Part shown: piece after piece, positions 1-7,020 of the stretch
Layout: each line of letters begins with the position of its first letter
Position numbering within the stretch: the stretch's first letter is position 1
Assembly: GCA_964516295.1 (NCBI GenBank)
Contig: CAZEYT010000071.1
Location: 1 to 15,071, forward strand
Reading direction: 5' to 3'
DNA: 15,071 bases
Source: CAZEYT01 sp964516295
Lineage (GTDB): Bacteria > Verrucomicrobiota > Verrucomicrobiia > Chthoniobacterales > Terrimicrobiaceae
Program-made: the position numbers and the translations under genes
Notes under the pieces: generated by a model
The model's input: only the letters and a program-made list of their open reading frames with translations
Told to the model about the DNA's origin: nothing
Database searches by the model: none

Positions 1-67
1 CTCGAACATCAAGGCCGATAGGCATAGAATAAGCGCGCATCTTCGGATCGCGCTCGTCGCCGTACTG

Positions 68-1486
68 GTGCTCGTGGGCGTCGTGCGCGCCTGCAACAAC
101 TACGACGTCATCGACATGGGCGTCATGGTCCCCTGCGAGAAAATCCTCGCCACTGCGGTGGAGAAAAACTGCGATGTGATCGGTCTCTCCGGCCTCATCA
201 CGCCTTCGCTGGACGAGATGATTCACGTGGCCAAAGAGATGCAGCGGCAGGGATTCACTGTTCCTCTTTTGATCGGAGGAGCCACGACGAGCAAGGCGCA
301 CACGGCCGTGAAGATCGAACAACACTACCAGCACGGCGTGGTTCATGTGCTGGACGCCTCCCGTTCGGTGAACGTCGTCAGCGCACTCCTCAGCCCGGAG
401 CAGAAGCCCGGGTTTTTGGAAAAACTCGGTTCGGACTACGAAGCGCTCCGCACCGAACACGCCGGACGCCAGGCGGGACGTCCGCAACTCTCGCTCTCCG
501 AAGCCGCCGCCAATGGGCTTGAGACCGATTGGGCCACGGTGGACATCGCCGTCCCGGCCAAGACCGGCGTCTTCTCCTTCGACATTCCGCTCGAGGAACT
601 CGTGCCCTTCATCGATTGGTCACCGTTTTTTCATGCGTGGGAACTTCGCGGGCGCTTCCCCGGACTCCTCGACGATCCGGAAATCGGCGCCGAAGCGCGC
701 AAACTCTTCGATGACGCCCGCCACCTCCTTGACGACATCGTCTCGAAAAATCTTTTCCGCCCCCGCGGCGTCCTCGGCTTCTGGCAGGCCCGGAGCACGG
801 GGGAGGACATTGAGGTTGTCGACGAGACCGGCCGACCGCTCGAAGTCCTTCACTGCCTGCGCCAGCAGCAGAAGAAACCGGCCGGTCAGAAGAATCTTTC
901 GCTCGCGGACTTTGTGGCGCCGGCCTCTTCGGGACGGCGGGATTTCATCGGAGCGTTCGCCGTTACGACCGGCCACGAGGTTCAGGAGATCGCCGAGGCT
1001 TACGAGAAAAAGCACGACGACTACCTCTCGATCATGACCAAAGCCCTCGCCGACCGTCTGGCCGAGGCGTATGCGGAGTGTCTTCACAAAAAAGCCCGTG
1101 ATCTCTGGGGCTTCGGGGTCCACGAAAACCTGACCGCCGAGGAGCTCATCCGCGAAAAATACCGCGGCATCCGGCCCGCACCCGGCTACCCGGCCCAACC
1201 CGATCACACCGAGAAATGGACGCTCTGGCGTCTCCTCGATGCCGAACGCCGCACCGGTATCATCCTCACCGAGAGCCTCGCCATGTTCCCGGCCAGCAGC
1301 GTCAGCGGGATCTATTTTTCTCACCCGGCTTCCAAATATTTTGCCGTCGGAAAAATCGACCGCGACCAGATCGAGGACTACGCAGGGCGCAAGGCGATGT
1401 CGGTGAAGGCCGTCGAGAAATGGCTCCAGCCCTATCTCAATTACGACCCGGACAGCGAGCTCACCAAGCCCTGCCTCACGAAGTGA
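68..1486 (+). CDS. metH: Cobalamin-dependent methionine synthase, C-terminal part (5' partial)
   Basis: MetH transfers a methyl group from methyltetrahydrofolate to homocysteine through cobalamin, in the cytoplasm. This fragment holds most of the B12-binding Rossmann domain (about residues 1-115), with SGLITPS at 41-47 and GGATTSKAH at 70-78. The AdoMet-dependent reactivation domain follows (about 150-470), with RGIRPAPGYP at 366-375, the AdoMet-binding signature. The match to E. coli MetH (recalled from memory) is close along the whole length and ends near the usual C-terminus. Missing are the homocysteine, folate and cap domains and the DxHxxG segment that carries the cobalt-ligating His, all expected further left. 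The GTG at 68 is only the first start-like codon; the frame stays open to base 2, and the true start should lie outside the window. However, the codons before about base 73 do not read as MetH (see findings). The uracil-DNA glycosylase gene begins 5 bases after the stop. Confidence 0.93.
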   Translation: MLVGVVRACNNYDVIDMGVMVPCEKILATAVEKNCDVIGLSGLITPSLDEMIHVAKEMQRQGFTVPLLIGGATTSKAHTAVKIEQHYQHGVVHVLDASRSVNVVSALLSPEQKPGFLEKLGSDYEALRTEHAGRQAGRPQLSLSEAAANGLETDWATVDIAVPAKTGVFSFDIPLEELVPFIDWSPFFHAWELRGRFPGLLDDPEIGAEARKLFDDARHLLDDIVSKNLFRPRGVLGFWQARSTGEDIEVVDETGRPLEVLHCLRQQQKKPAGQKNLSLADFVAPASSGRRDFIGAFAVTTGHEVQEIAEAYEKKHDDYLSIMTKALADRLAEAYAECLHKKARDLWGFGVHENLTAEELIREKYRGIRPAPGYPAQPDHTEKWTLWRLLDAERRTGIILTESLAMFPASSVSGIYFSHPASKYFAVGKIDRDQIEDYAGRKAMSVKAVEKWLQPYLNYDPDSELTKPCLTK

Positions 1487-1491
1487 CGCCC

Positions 1492-2274
1492 ATGCCCGAC
1501 CGGTTCCAACAGGCGCTCGCCACATCGCTTCCGCTTTTGAAAAAAATCCAGTCCGGGCTTCAATCGCCCCCCGCCGCGTCGCGTGCTGCTTTGACACGCT
1601 TGAAGAAATCCGCTCAAACCGCCCGCGCGGCCAAGCCCGCAACGGATAATCCCATCCGATGGACGTGGGACACGCTCCGCGCCGCGGCGCTTCACTGCAC
1701 GAAATGCCCGCACCTCGTCGCTTCGCGGACCCAGGTCGTCTTCGGGGTCGGAAACACCGAGGCTGATCTCCTCTTCGTCGGCGAAGCCCCGGGAGCCGAT
1801 GAAGATGCGCAAGGCGAACCCTTCGTCGGCCGCGCCGGACAACTTCTCACAAAAATCATCGAAGCCATGGGCTTCACCCGCGATGACATCTACATCGCCA
1901 ACGTGCTCAAGTGCCGCCCGGACATGCCGGCCGGAGAATCCGGAAACCGCAAACCGCGGGCCGACGAAATGGAGACCTGCCTGCCGTGGCTCCGCGAACA
2001 AATCGCCCTCATCCGCCCCAAAGCCATCGTCGCGCTCGGAGCCACGGCCGTCCAGGGACTGCTGGGCGACAAATCTCCTATGCGCGACCTCCGCGGCCGC
2101 TGGCTGGAATTCGACGGGATTCCCGTGATGGTCACCTACCACCCGGCTTATCTCCTCCGCAATCAGTCCATCGGAGAAAAACGCAAGGTTTGGGAGGACA
2201 TGCTCCTCGTCCTCGAGAAGCTCCGCCGCCCGATCTCCGAAAAACAGCGGCGCTTTTTCACACAATCTGCCTGA
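1492..2274 (+). CDS. Uracil-DNA glycosylase, family 4 type, with 4Fe-4S cluster
   Basis: This enzyme removes uracil from DNA after cytosine deamination or dUTP incorporation, starting base excision repair. Of 260 residues, the catalytic domain covers about 60-245. Four cysteines (69, 72, 141, 163), in CTKC, LKCRP and ETCLPWL contexts, fit the 4Fe-4S ligands of family 4 enzymes. GEAPGADED at 97-105 is the active-site motif, and HPAYLLR at 217-223 is the second catalytic/DNA-intercalation motif. The first ~55 residues are a basic, Pro/Ala-rich extension often seen in bacterial members once annotated as phage SPO1 DNA polymerase-related. ATG 1492 is chosen because it sits 5 bases after the metH stop; earlier in-frame starts would run inside metH. 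No clear Shine-Dalgarno sequence is visible, so translation may be coupled to metH. The next gene starts 14 bases downstream. Family 5 is less likely given the GEAPG active site. Confidence 0.93.
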   Translation: MPDRFQQALATSLPLLKKIQSGLQSPPAASRAALTRLKKSAQTARAAKPATDNPIRWTWDTLRAAALHCTKCPHLVASRTQVVFGVGNTEADLLFVGEAPGADEDAQGEPFVGRAGQLLTKIIEAMGFTRDDIYIANVLKCRPDMPAGESGNRKPRADEMETCLPWLREQIALIRPKAIVALGATAVQGLLGDKSPMRDLRGRWLEFDGIPVMVTYHPAYLLRNQSIGEKRKVWEDMLLVLEKLRRPISEKQRRFFTQSA

Positions 2275-2288
2275 CCGGCCCCGGAAGC

Positions 2289-2999
2289 ATGGATTCGCTG
2301 CGCTCCGCCTTCCATTTTCTCTTCTACCTTTTCATCGTCGGCTCGCTCCGACTTCTTCTCACCACCGCCTCGAGGGTCTCGGTGAAACGTTTCGCGGATT
2401 TGCCGGAGGGCGGATTCGTGCTCGCCTCGAATCATATCAGCCATTTCGACCCGCCGTTCCTCAGCGGATGGTTCCCTCGAAAAATCGAGTGGATTGCCAT
2501 GGTCGAGCTCTTCGGCACGGCTTGGTCGAAGCGCGGATTCCAGTGGCTGGATGTCATTCCCGTCGACCGCAGCGGCGATGACCGGCAAGCGCTCCGACAA
2601 GCGCTGCGCCGTTTGGAGACCGGGCGCGTCATCGGCGTCTTTCCGGAAGGCGGCATCCGCGACGGCGAACGCTCGATCCTCGCCGGCACTCCCGGTCGCG
2701 ACGGGGCCATCCTTCTTTCGGTGAAATCCGGACGCCCCATCGTGCCGGTCGTCATTCTCGGAAGCGAACGCCTCTACAACAAAAAAAACTGGCTGCCGTT
2801 CCGCCGGGCAAAGGTTTACATCGGCATCGGCCCGGCCCTGCACCCTCCGGTCGGCGGCCTTCCCCGCGAAGCCCGCGAAACGCTCCGCACGGCTTTTGGA
2901 GCGGCCATCGTAAACCTCAAGGATGACCTCGTCCGGCACTATCAACTCACCACGGACGACCTCCCCCGCTCGCCACAACAACGGATGTCCGAACCATGA
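2289..2999 (+). CDS. plsC: 1-acyl-sn-glycerol-3-phosphate acyltransferase (PlsC family)
   Basis: Members transfer an acyl chain to lysophosphatidic acid (or a related acceptor) to make phosphatidic acid at the cytoplasmic face of the inner membrane. This 236-residue protein has an N-terminal hydrophobic segment (about 8-24). The catalytic HX4D motif is NHISHFD (His49, Asp54). A second block is at about 83-94 (GFQWLDVIPVDR), then FPEG at 118-121 and the PIVPVVILG block at 150-158. All four LPLAT motifs are intact and the length is normal. The ATG at 2289 comes right after the uracil-DNA glycosylase gene, with a GGAAG directly before it. Its stop overlaps the next start as ATGA (2996-2999), so it is probably translated together with the alpha/beta hydrolase. 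The acceptor could be another lysolipid; the family assignment is firm, the exact substrate is not. Confidence 0.88.
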   Translation: MDSLRSAFHFLFYLFIVGSLRLLLTTASRVSVKRFADLPEGGFVLASNHISHFDPPFLSGWFPRKIEWIAMVELFGTAWSKRGFQWLDVIPVDRSGDDRQALRQALRRLETGRVIGVFPEGGIRDGERSILAGTPGRDGAILLSVKSGRPIVPVVILGSERLYNKKNWLPFRRAKVYIGIGPALHPPVGGLPREARETLRTAFGAAIVNLKDDLVRHYQLTTDDLPRSPQQRMSEP

Positions 3000-3976
3000 A
3001 GACCGTCGTCGAACGCTCGGCCGCATGGGCGATGGATTCGGCCATGTGCGGCATGATGAATGTCCTCCAATGGCGGCGGCGGGCCGAAAGCTGTACCTTG
3101 GAGGGGTTGGAGGACTACGTCGCCCGCCACTCGGCGATGAGCCGGGAGGAATTCTTCCGCATGCCGCCGGCAAGCCGCCCGCGCATTCTCGCGGACCGGT
3201 TCCTCTGGGAAAGCCCGCTGCCCTCCGGGCATCCCGAAAACGACCGGGTCTGCGTTCAATTCTACCCGGCCAGGCGGACGGATGCCCCGACCGTTCTGAT
3301 TCTGCATGCACTCATGAGCGCCAGCGACACCGGCTACCGGCGGGTGGCTGCATGGTTCAATGAGCGCGGATGGAATGCGGCCTTCCCGCATCTCCCCTAC
3401 CACTACTCCCGCCGCCCCAGCCGAACGCTCAATGGCGAGCTGGCCATCACCTCCGACCTGATCCGCAACGCCCGCGGGCTCCGTCAGGGCGTTGTGGAAC
3501 TCCGCCAACTCCTCGCCTTTCTCCGCACCCGTGGCTCCCGGGAATTCGGAATCCTCGGAACGAGCTACGGCGGCTGGACCGGCGCTCTCCTGTCATTTCT
3601 AGAGAGCGACCTTCGTTTCGTGGCCTTGGTCCAGCCTATCGTCAATGTCGAGAAGGCCATCTGGGAAAATCCCGGCGCTCTTTCGATGCGCACATCGCTA
3701 AAGTCCCTCGGACATCGCCGTGGCACGACGGACCGGCACGCGCATCTCATTTCTCCACTCCACGGCATTCCGCTCGCCGGACGCGTCGTGATTACAGCAG
3801 GTCTCTACGACCGCGTCTCGCCACCTGCCGACCTCGAAACCCTAGCGTCCCGCTGGCCGGGCTCACGATTGATCCATGTTCGACAGGGACACTTCGGCTA
3901 TCGCGCTCTCCCGGCTACCCTCCGAGAAATCGAACCGCTTCTTCAGGCGGATACCGCAGCGGCCTTGACGGTGTAG
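2996..3976 (+). CDS. Alpha/beta hydrolase family protein
   Basis: A 326-residue serine hydrolase of unknown substrate. The alpha/beta-hydrolase core runs from about 85 to 315. LILHALMS (101-108) is the strand plus oxyanion-hole region, GTSYGG (188-193) is the nucleophile elbow with Ser190, and the likely acid is Asp272 (in GLYDRVSPP). The likely base is His299 (in QGHFGY). The spacing and order fit a complete catalytic triad. No signal peptide or transmembrane helix is clear, so it is probably cytoplasmic or membrane-peripheral. The first ~85 residues are a helical Met- and Arg-rich cap-like extension that I do not recognise. The start overlaps the plsC stop by ATGA, implying translational coupling; an esterase or lipase-like role in lipid turnover is an inference from that neighbour only. 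Its last 34 bases overlap the convergent methyltransferase gene. Confidence 0.85.
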   Translation: MKTVVERSAAWAMDSAMCGMMNVLQWRRRAESCTLEGLEDYVARHSAMSREEFFRMPPASRPRILADRFLWESPLPSGHPENDRVCVQFYPARRTDAPTVLILHALMSASDTGYRRVAAWFNERGWNAAFPHLPYHYSRRPSRTLNGELAITSDLIRNARGLRQGVVELRQLLAFLRTRGSREFGILGTSYGGWTGALLSFLESDLRFVALVQPIVNVEKAIWENPGALSMRTSLKSLGHRRGTTDRHAHLISPLHGIPLAGRVVITAGLYDRVSPPADLETLASRWPGSRLIHVRQGHFGYRALPATLREIEPLLQADTAAALTV

Positions 3977-4650
3977 AAATCAAGCCGGTCCCGGAACAAC
4001 GTCTCCACGGAATCAAAGCCGGCCTCCAGGGCCAGGCGGTCGTAGTCGGCAAGAGTCTCCGGGAAATCAAAGTTCGTCACGTGTCCCTCGACGGCCACGA
4101 GATCCGCCTCGGTGAGCGTGCTCCAGTTTGTCCTGGCATCGAGCATCCATCGATCCATGTAGTCCTCACGCGATTCTTTATTGCGCCGGGCGGGCTCGAA
4201 AAAGACGAAGAACCCGCCGGGGGCCACCCGCGCACGAACAGCCGCCAGAAACTCCCCTTTGGTTTGTTGCAAATGGTGAAACGAGAGGCCGACATAAATC
4301 ACGTCCCATTGCCCGTTCAGCCCGGGGATGACTTTCGCAAAGTCCCCCACCCGGAAATCCCGCGTGCAGGAAAGCGACGCCGTATTTTTCTTGGCCAGAT
4401 CGAGCGCCACGGGTGACAAATCGAGTCCCAGATAACCACCGGGCGACCGCGGTTGAAGAACAGCCGATGTGAACGAGGCATCGCCACATCCCATATCGAG
4501 AAACGTGAAACCCGGAGACAGCGTCCGGTCCATCCATTGGCCCAACGCCTCCATCGCCTCGCGGTGGAAGAGATAATTCTGATCGACGATTTTGCGGTAA
4601 AAGGCCCATTGGTCGAAAAACTCCCGCACCGGATCCCATTCGCTGCTCAT
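3943..4650 (-). CDS. Class I SAM-dependent methyltransferase
   Basis: A 235-residue Rossmann-fold methyltransferase, probably cytoplasmic. LDMGCGDASF (51-60) is the glycine-rich SAM-binding motif I. GLDLSP (75-80) places the acidic residue that binds the SAM ribose. VGDFAK (101-106) fits motif III, and the segment ending in LSFHHL (122-127) fits the post-motif II/IV region typical of Methyltransf_11/12/25 families. The methyl acceptor cannot be deduced. The gene is the only clear minus-strand gene here. Its 3' end runs into the hydrolase gene tail-to-tail with a 34-base overlap. Its 5' end faces the M14 peptidase gene across an 84-base spacer carrying an inverted repeat. No Shine-Dalgarno sequence is evident before the ATG. 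Confidence 0.86.
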   Translation of the reverse strand: MSSEWDPVREFFDQWAFYRKIVDQNYLFHREAMEALGQWMDRTLSPGFTFLDMGCGDASFTSAVLQPRSPGGYLGLDLSPVALDLAKKNTASLSCTRDFRVGDFAKVIPGLNGQWDVIYVGLSFHHLQQTKGEFLAAVRARVAPGGFFVFFEPARRNKESREDYMDRWMLDARTNWSTLTEADLVAVEGHVTNFDFPETLADYDRLALEAGFDSVETLFRDRLDFYTVKAAAVSA

Positions 4651-4734
4651 GGCAGGAGAAAATCAGCTTTGTGCATCGCCGGGAAATGCATTTTTCCGCG
4701 CGCGTTTCCCGATCGGTTCTGCCATCTTCCTCCG
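4651..4734. promoter_or_regulatory. Divergent spacer with inverted repeat (candidate operator or hairpin)
   Basis: This is the only place where two genes diverge, so promoters for the minus-strand methyltransferase and the plus-strand M14 peptidase should both lie here or overlap the gene starts. Bases 4680-4689 (CGGGAAATGC) and 4702-4711 (GCGTTTCCCG) form a 10-bp inverted repeat with one G:T position and a 12-base loop. Inside it, 4684-4693 (AAATGCATTT) is a perfect 10-bp palindrome. I see no convincing -35/-10 pair. A repressor site between divergent genes or an RNA hairpin are both possible. Confidence 0.4.
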
Positions 4735-5526
4735 ATGCCGCCAGTTCCCATCCGCGTTCACGATTACGCTGCGCTCATCACGCGCTGGCGAAAGATCGCG
4801 GGACCGGCTGGTCTGACGATCCGGCGTTACACCGAGGCATCGGGCTACGCGCTTTTCGTTTTGGAAAGCAAACGTCCGCCGGCGGATGCCCCGTCGGTTT
4901 ACTTTTCGGCCGGTATCCACGGCGACGAACCCGCTTCAACCGAAGGCCTTCTCACCTGGGCCGCACAAAATACCGCGCTCCTCCGCTCGGTCAATGCAGT
5001 CATCTTCCCCTGCCTGAACCCATGGGGGCTCGTGAACAACAACCGGCTCAACGAACAGGGCCTCGATCTCAACCGCACTTACCACAACACGGATGTCCCT
5101 CAGACAGCCGCGCAGGTTTCGTTGCTCGAGGGCCGGCAGTTCGATGTCGCACTCATGCTCCACGAGGATTACGACGCCCACGGAACTTATATCTACGAAG
5201 TCACCCACTCGCGTCCCTTTTGGGCCGAACACCTCATGGTCGCCGCGGAGAGATTCATCCCGGCCGATATTCGCAAAACCATCGAGGGACGCCGGGCGCG
5301 TCGTGGAATCGTCCGCCGCCGCGTGCATCGTGATCTGATGCCGTTCTGGCCGGAGGCCTTCCTTCTCCATTTCCATCACGCCCGCCGGACGTTCACGATT
5401 GAAACTCCTTCGGAGTGGCACATCGATTCCCGTGTGGAAGCCCAGAAGGCCGTTCTCTCCGAAGCCCTTCGCCTTTGCCTCACCGACCGGAAGGTTTTTC
5501 GTTCTTCCAAGACAAAATTGTGCTAA
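4735..5526 (+). CDS. M14-like zinc carboxypeptidase / AstE-AspA-type deacylase
   Basis: A 263-residue metalloenzyme of the zinc carboxypeptidase superfamily. HGDE at 62-65 supplies two zinc ligands (His62, Glu65). NPWGLVNNNR (95-104) with LDLNR (110-114) is the substrate-binding Asn-Arg region. His143 in LMLHED is the third zinc ligand, and Glu223 in TIETPS is the likely catalytic acid/base. The short length and the HGDEP context resemble M14 peptidases or succinylglutamate desuccinylase/aspartoacylase relatives rather than long secreted digestive enzymes. No signal peptide is seen, so it is probably cytoplasmic; the substrate (peptide, peptidoglycan fragment or N-acyl amino acid) is unknown. 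ATG 4735 is chosen because the conserved fold begins soon after and the frame further upstream overlaps the methyltransferase gene. The next gene starts 10 bases after its stop. Confidence 0.82.
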   Translation: MPPVPIRVHDYAALITRWRKIAGPAGLTIRRYTEASGYALFVLESKRPPADAPSVYFSAGIHGDEPASTEGLLTWAAQNTALLRSVNAVIFPCLNPWGLVNNNRLNEQGLDLNRTYHNTDVPQTAAQVSLLEGRQFDVALMLHEDYDAHGTYIYEVTHSRPFWAEHLMVAAERFIPADIRKTIEGRRARRGIVRRRVHRDLMPFWPEAFLLHFHHARRTFTIETPSEWHIDSRVEAQKAVLSEALRLCLTDRKVFRSSKTKLC

Positions 5527-5536
5527 CCCCTTTCTT

Positions 5537-5923
5537 ATGAGTACTCCGGACCGGGTCATCAAAGCGAAACTCCCCGCACGCGTCATTGTCGGTTCTTCAC
5601 TGATCGCTCTCTTCGTACTGGGCTTTGTCATCGTTGCCATCTGGCAAAGTGGCGTCACAATCACCGACGCCCGCATGCGGGGCACGGTCATCGCCAAGGA
5701 ATTCCAGCCCCTTTCCCAACCGGAGCGGGAAATCACTCTCAATCAAAGCGGTGCCATGACCGCCCGCACCAATGAGGGTGAAATGACCATCACGGTCGAA
5801 GTGCCCCAACGCAACGGCAGCCCGCGGACATTTACGGTTTGGATTCGCGACCGGGCTCAGTTCGACCGCATTCAGGTCGGCGACACGTTTGATGTCGGAC
5901 CTTACGTCGTCCCGGGCGAGTAA
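5537..5923 (+). CDS. Small single-pass membrane protein, unknown function
   Basis: A 128-residue protein I do not recognise. Basic N-terminal residues (Arg6, Lys9, Lys11, Arg15) precede one hydrophobic helix at about 16-36, so the N-terminus should be cytoplasmic and the remaining ~90 residues periplasmic. The C-terminal part looks like a small beta-rich domain with alternating polar/hydrophobic strands (about 49-125), ending in a Gly/Val/Pro motif. There are no cysteines or obvious catalytic residues. The ATG at 5537 lies 10 bases after the M14 peptidase stop, suggesting co-transcription with it. The upstream in-frame extension would overlap the peptidase gene and is not used. It lies before the bat leader, so it could also be functionally tied to that cluster, but nothing in the sequence shows this. 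Confidence 0.7.
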   Translation: MSTPDRVIKAKLPARVIVGSSLIALFVLGFVIVAIWQSGVTITDARMRGTVIAKEFQPLSQPEREITLNQSGAMTARTNEGEMTITVEVPQRNGSPRTFTVWIRDRAQFDRIQVGDTFDVGPYVVPGE

Positions 5924-5946
5924 TCCGGTTGAACATTTCCGTTCCG

Positions 5947-5972
5947 CGTCTGTCTCAAACTTCTGACAGACG
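5947..5972 (+). promoter_or_regulatory. Hairpin in the bat operon leader
   Basis: CGTCTGTC (5947-5954) and GACAGACG (5965-5972) form a perfect 8-bp inverted repeat with a 10-base loop, in the 77-base gap before moxR. No U-run follows, so it is not a classical intrinsic terminator. A -35-like CTGACA sits at 5963-5968 inside the right arm. Downstream AT-rich candidates for a -10 (TACAAA at 5982, AGTAAA at 5987) have spacers of 13 and 18 bases and match poorly. An operator overlapping the bat promoter, or a leader RNA hairpin, would both fit. Confidence 0.45.
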
Positions 5973-6000
5973 ATTAGTCATTACAAAGTAAAGCCATTCT

Positions 6001-6990
6001 ATGAGCATCAATACGTCCGAGATCACCCAGCAAGTCCAACAGGCCCGTCACTGGGTGGATCCCCTCCTGAACGAAGTCGGCAAAGTCGTTGTGGGACAAA
6101 AGAACTTGGTTCACCGCCTTCTGGTCGGCCTGCTCTCCAACGGTCACGTTCTCCTCGAAGGCGTGCCGGGATTGGCAAAGACACTGACCGTCCGCACGCT
6201 CGCGAATACCATCCACACGGGCTTTCAACGCCTGCAATTTACTCCCGATCTCCTCCCGGCCGATCTCATTGGAACCCTGATCTACAATCCACGCGAGGGA
6301 GAGTTTACGACAAAACTCGGCCCCATTTTTTCCAACCTCATCCTCGCCGATGAAATCAATCGCGCCCCGGCGAAAGTCCAGAGCGCTCTGCTCGAAGCGA
6401 TGCAGGAACGCCAGGTCACCATCGGCGAACAAACGTTCAAACTCCCCGACCCCTTCCTCGTCCTCGCGACCCAGAACCCAATCGAGCAGGAAGGAACCTA
6501 TCAATTGCCCGAGGCTCAGCTCGACCGCTTTATGCTCAAGGTCCATGTCGGCTATCCGACACGCGAAGAAGAGCGCTCGATTCTCGATGCCATGTCGACC
6601 TCCGCACCGCGCCTCGGCGTGGAAACCATCGTTAATGCCGACGACATCATCCGCGCCCGGGGCCTCGTCAACGACATCTATGTCGACGAGCGGGTGAAAG
6701 ATTACATCGTCAACATCATCTGGGCCACACGCGATCCGGCAGCCGCCAAGCTCAAGTTGGATGGAATGATCCGCTACGGCGCTTCTCCGCGTGCCACGAT
6801 CTTCCTCACGCTCGCCGCCAAAGCAAATGCCTTCATCGCCGGCCGCGGATACGTTACCCCACAGGATGTCAAATCCATGGGTCTCGACGTTCTGCGCCAC
6901 CGCATCGGCGTGAGTTATGAAGCCGAGGCCGAGTCGATCACTTCGGAGTCGATCATCGAACAGATCTTCGCCGGTCTTCCAGTGCCCTGA
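6001..6990 (+). CDS. moxR: MoxR-family AAA+ ATPase of the Bat cluster
   Basis: MoxR ATPases act as chaperone-like remodelers of VWA-domain proteins, which are typically encoded next to them. The 329 residues show Walker A GVPGLAKT (54-61), Walker B with DEINR at 117-121, sensor 1 ATQNP (156-160) and EAQLDRF (171-177), which carries the arginine-finger region. The C-terminal lid follows (about 240-325). All key ATPase residues are present and the length is typical. It has no membrane segment and should be cytoplasmic. It is the first gene of the operon, 77 bases after the previous gene and 30 bases before the DUF58 gene. Three intact VWA-type domains are encoded downstream and are its likely clients, as inferred from genetic linkage. 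No strong Shine-Dalgarno sequence precedes the ATG. Confidence 0.95.
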   Translation: MSINTSEITQQVQQARHWVDPLLNEVGKVVVGQKNLVHRLLVGLLSNGHVLLEGVPGLAKTLTVRTLANTIHTGFQRLQFTPDLLPADLIGTLIYNPREGEFTTKLGPIFSNLILADEINRAPAKVQSALLEAMQERQVTIGEQTFKLPDPFLVLATQNPIEQEGTYQLPEAQLDRFMLKVHVGYPTREEERSILDAMSTSAPRLGVETIVNADDIIRARGLVNDIYVDERVKDYIVNIIWATRDPAAAKLKLDGMIRYGASPRATIFLTLAAKANAFIAGRGYVTPQDVKSMGLDVLRHRIGVSYEAEAESITSESIIEQIFAGLPVP

Positions 6991-7020
6991 TTCGTCCCTT
7001 CATTTTTTCCGATCAAAGCC

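Noticed and set aside
620..1642. Long minus-strand frame opposite metH
   Set aside because: Antisense shadow of a gene with strong family similarity; no recognisable motif of its own.
2163..3311. Minus-strand 382-codon frame opposite plsC and the hydrolase gene
   Set aside because: Arg/Gly/Pro-rich composition typical of antisense GC-rich DNA, no motifs, and it lies across two supported plus-strand genes.
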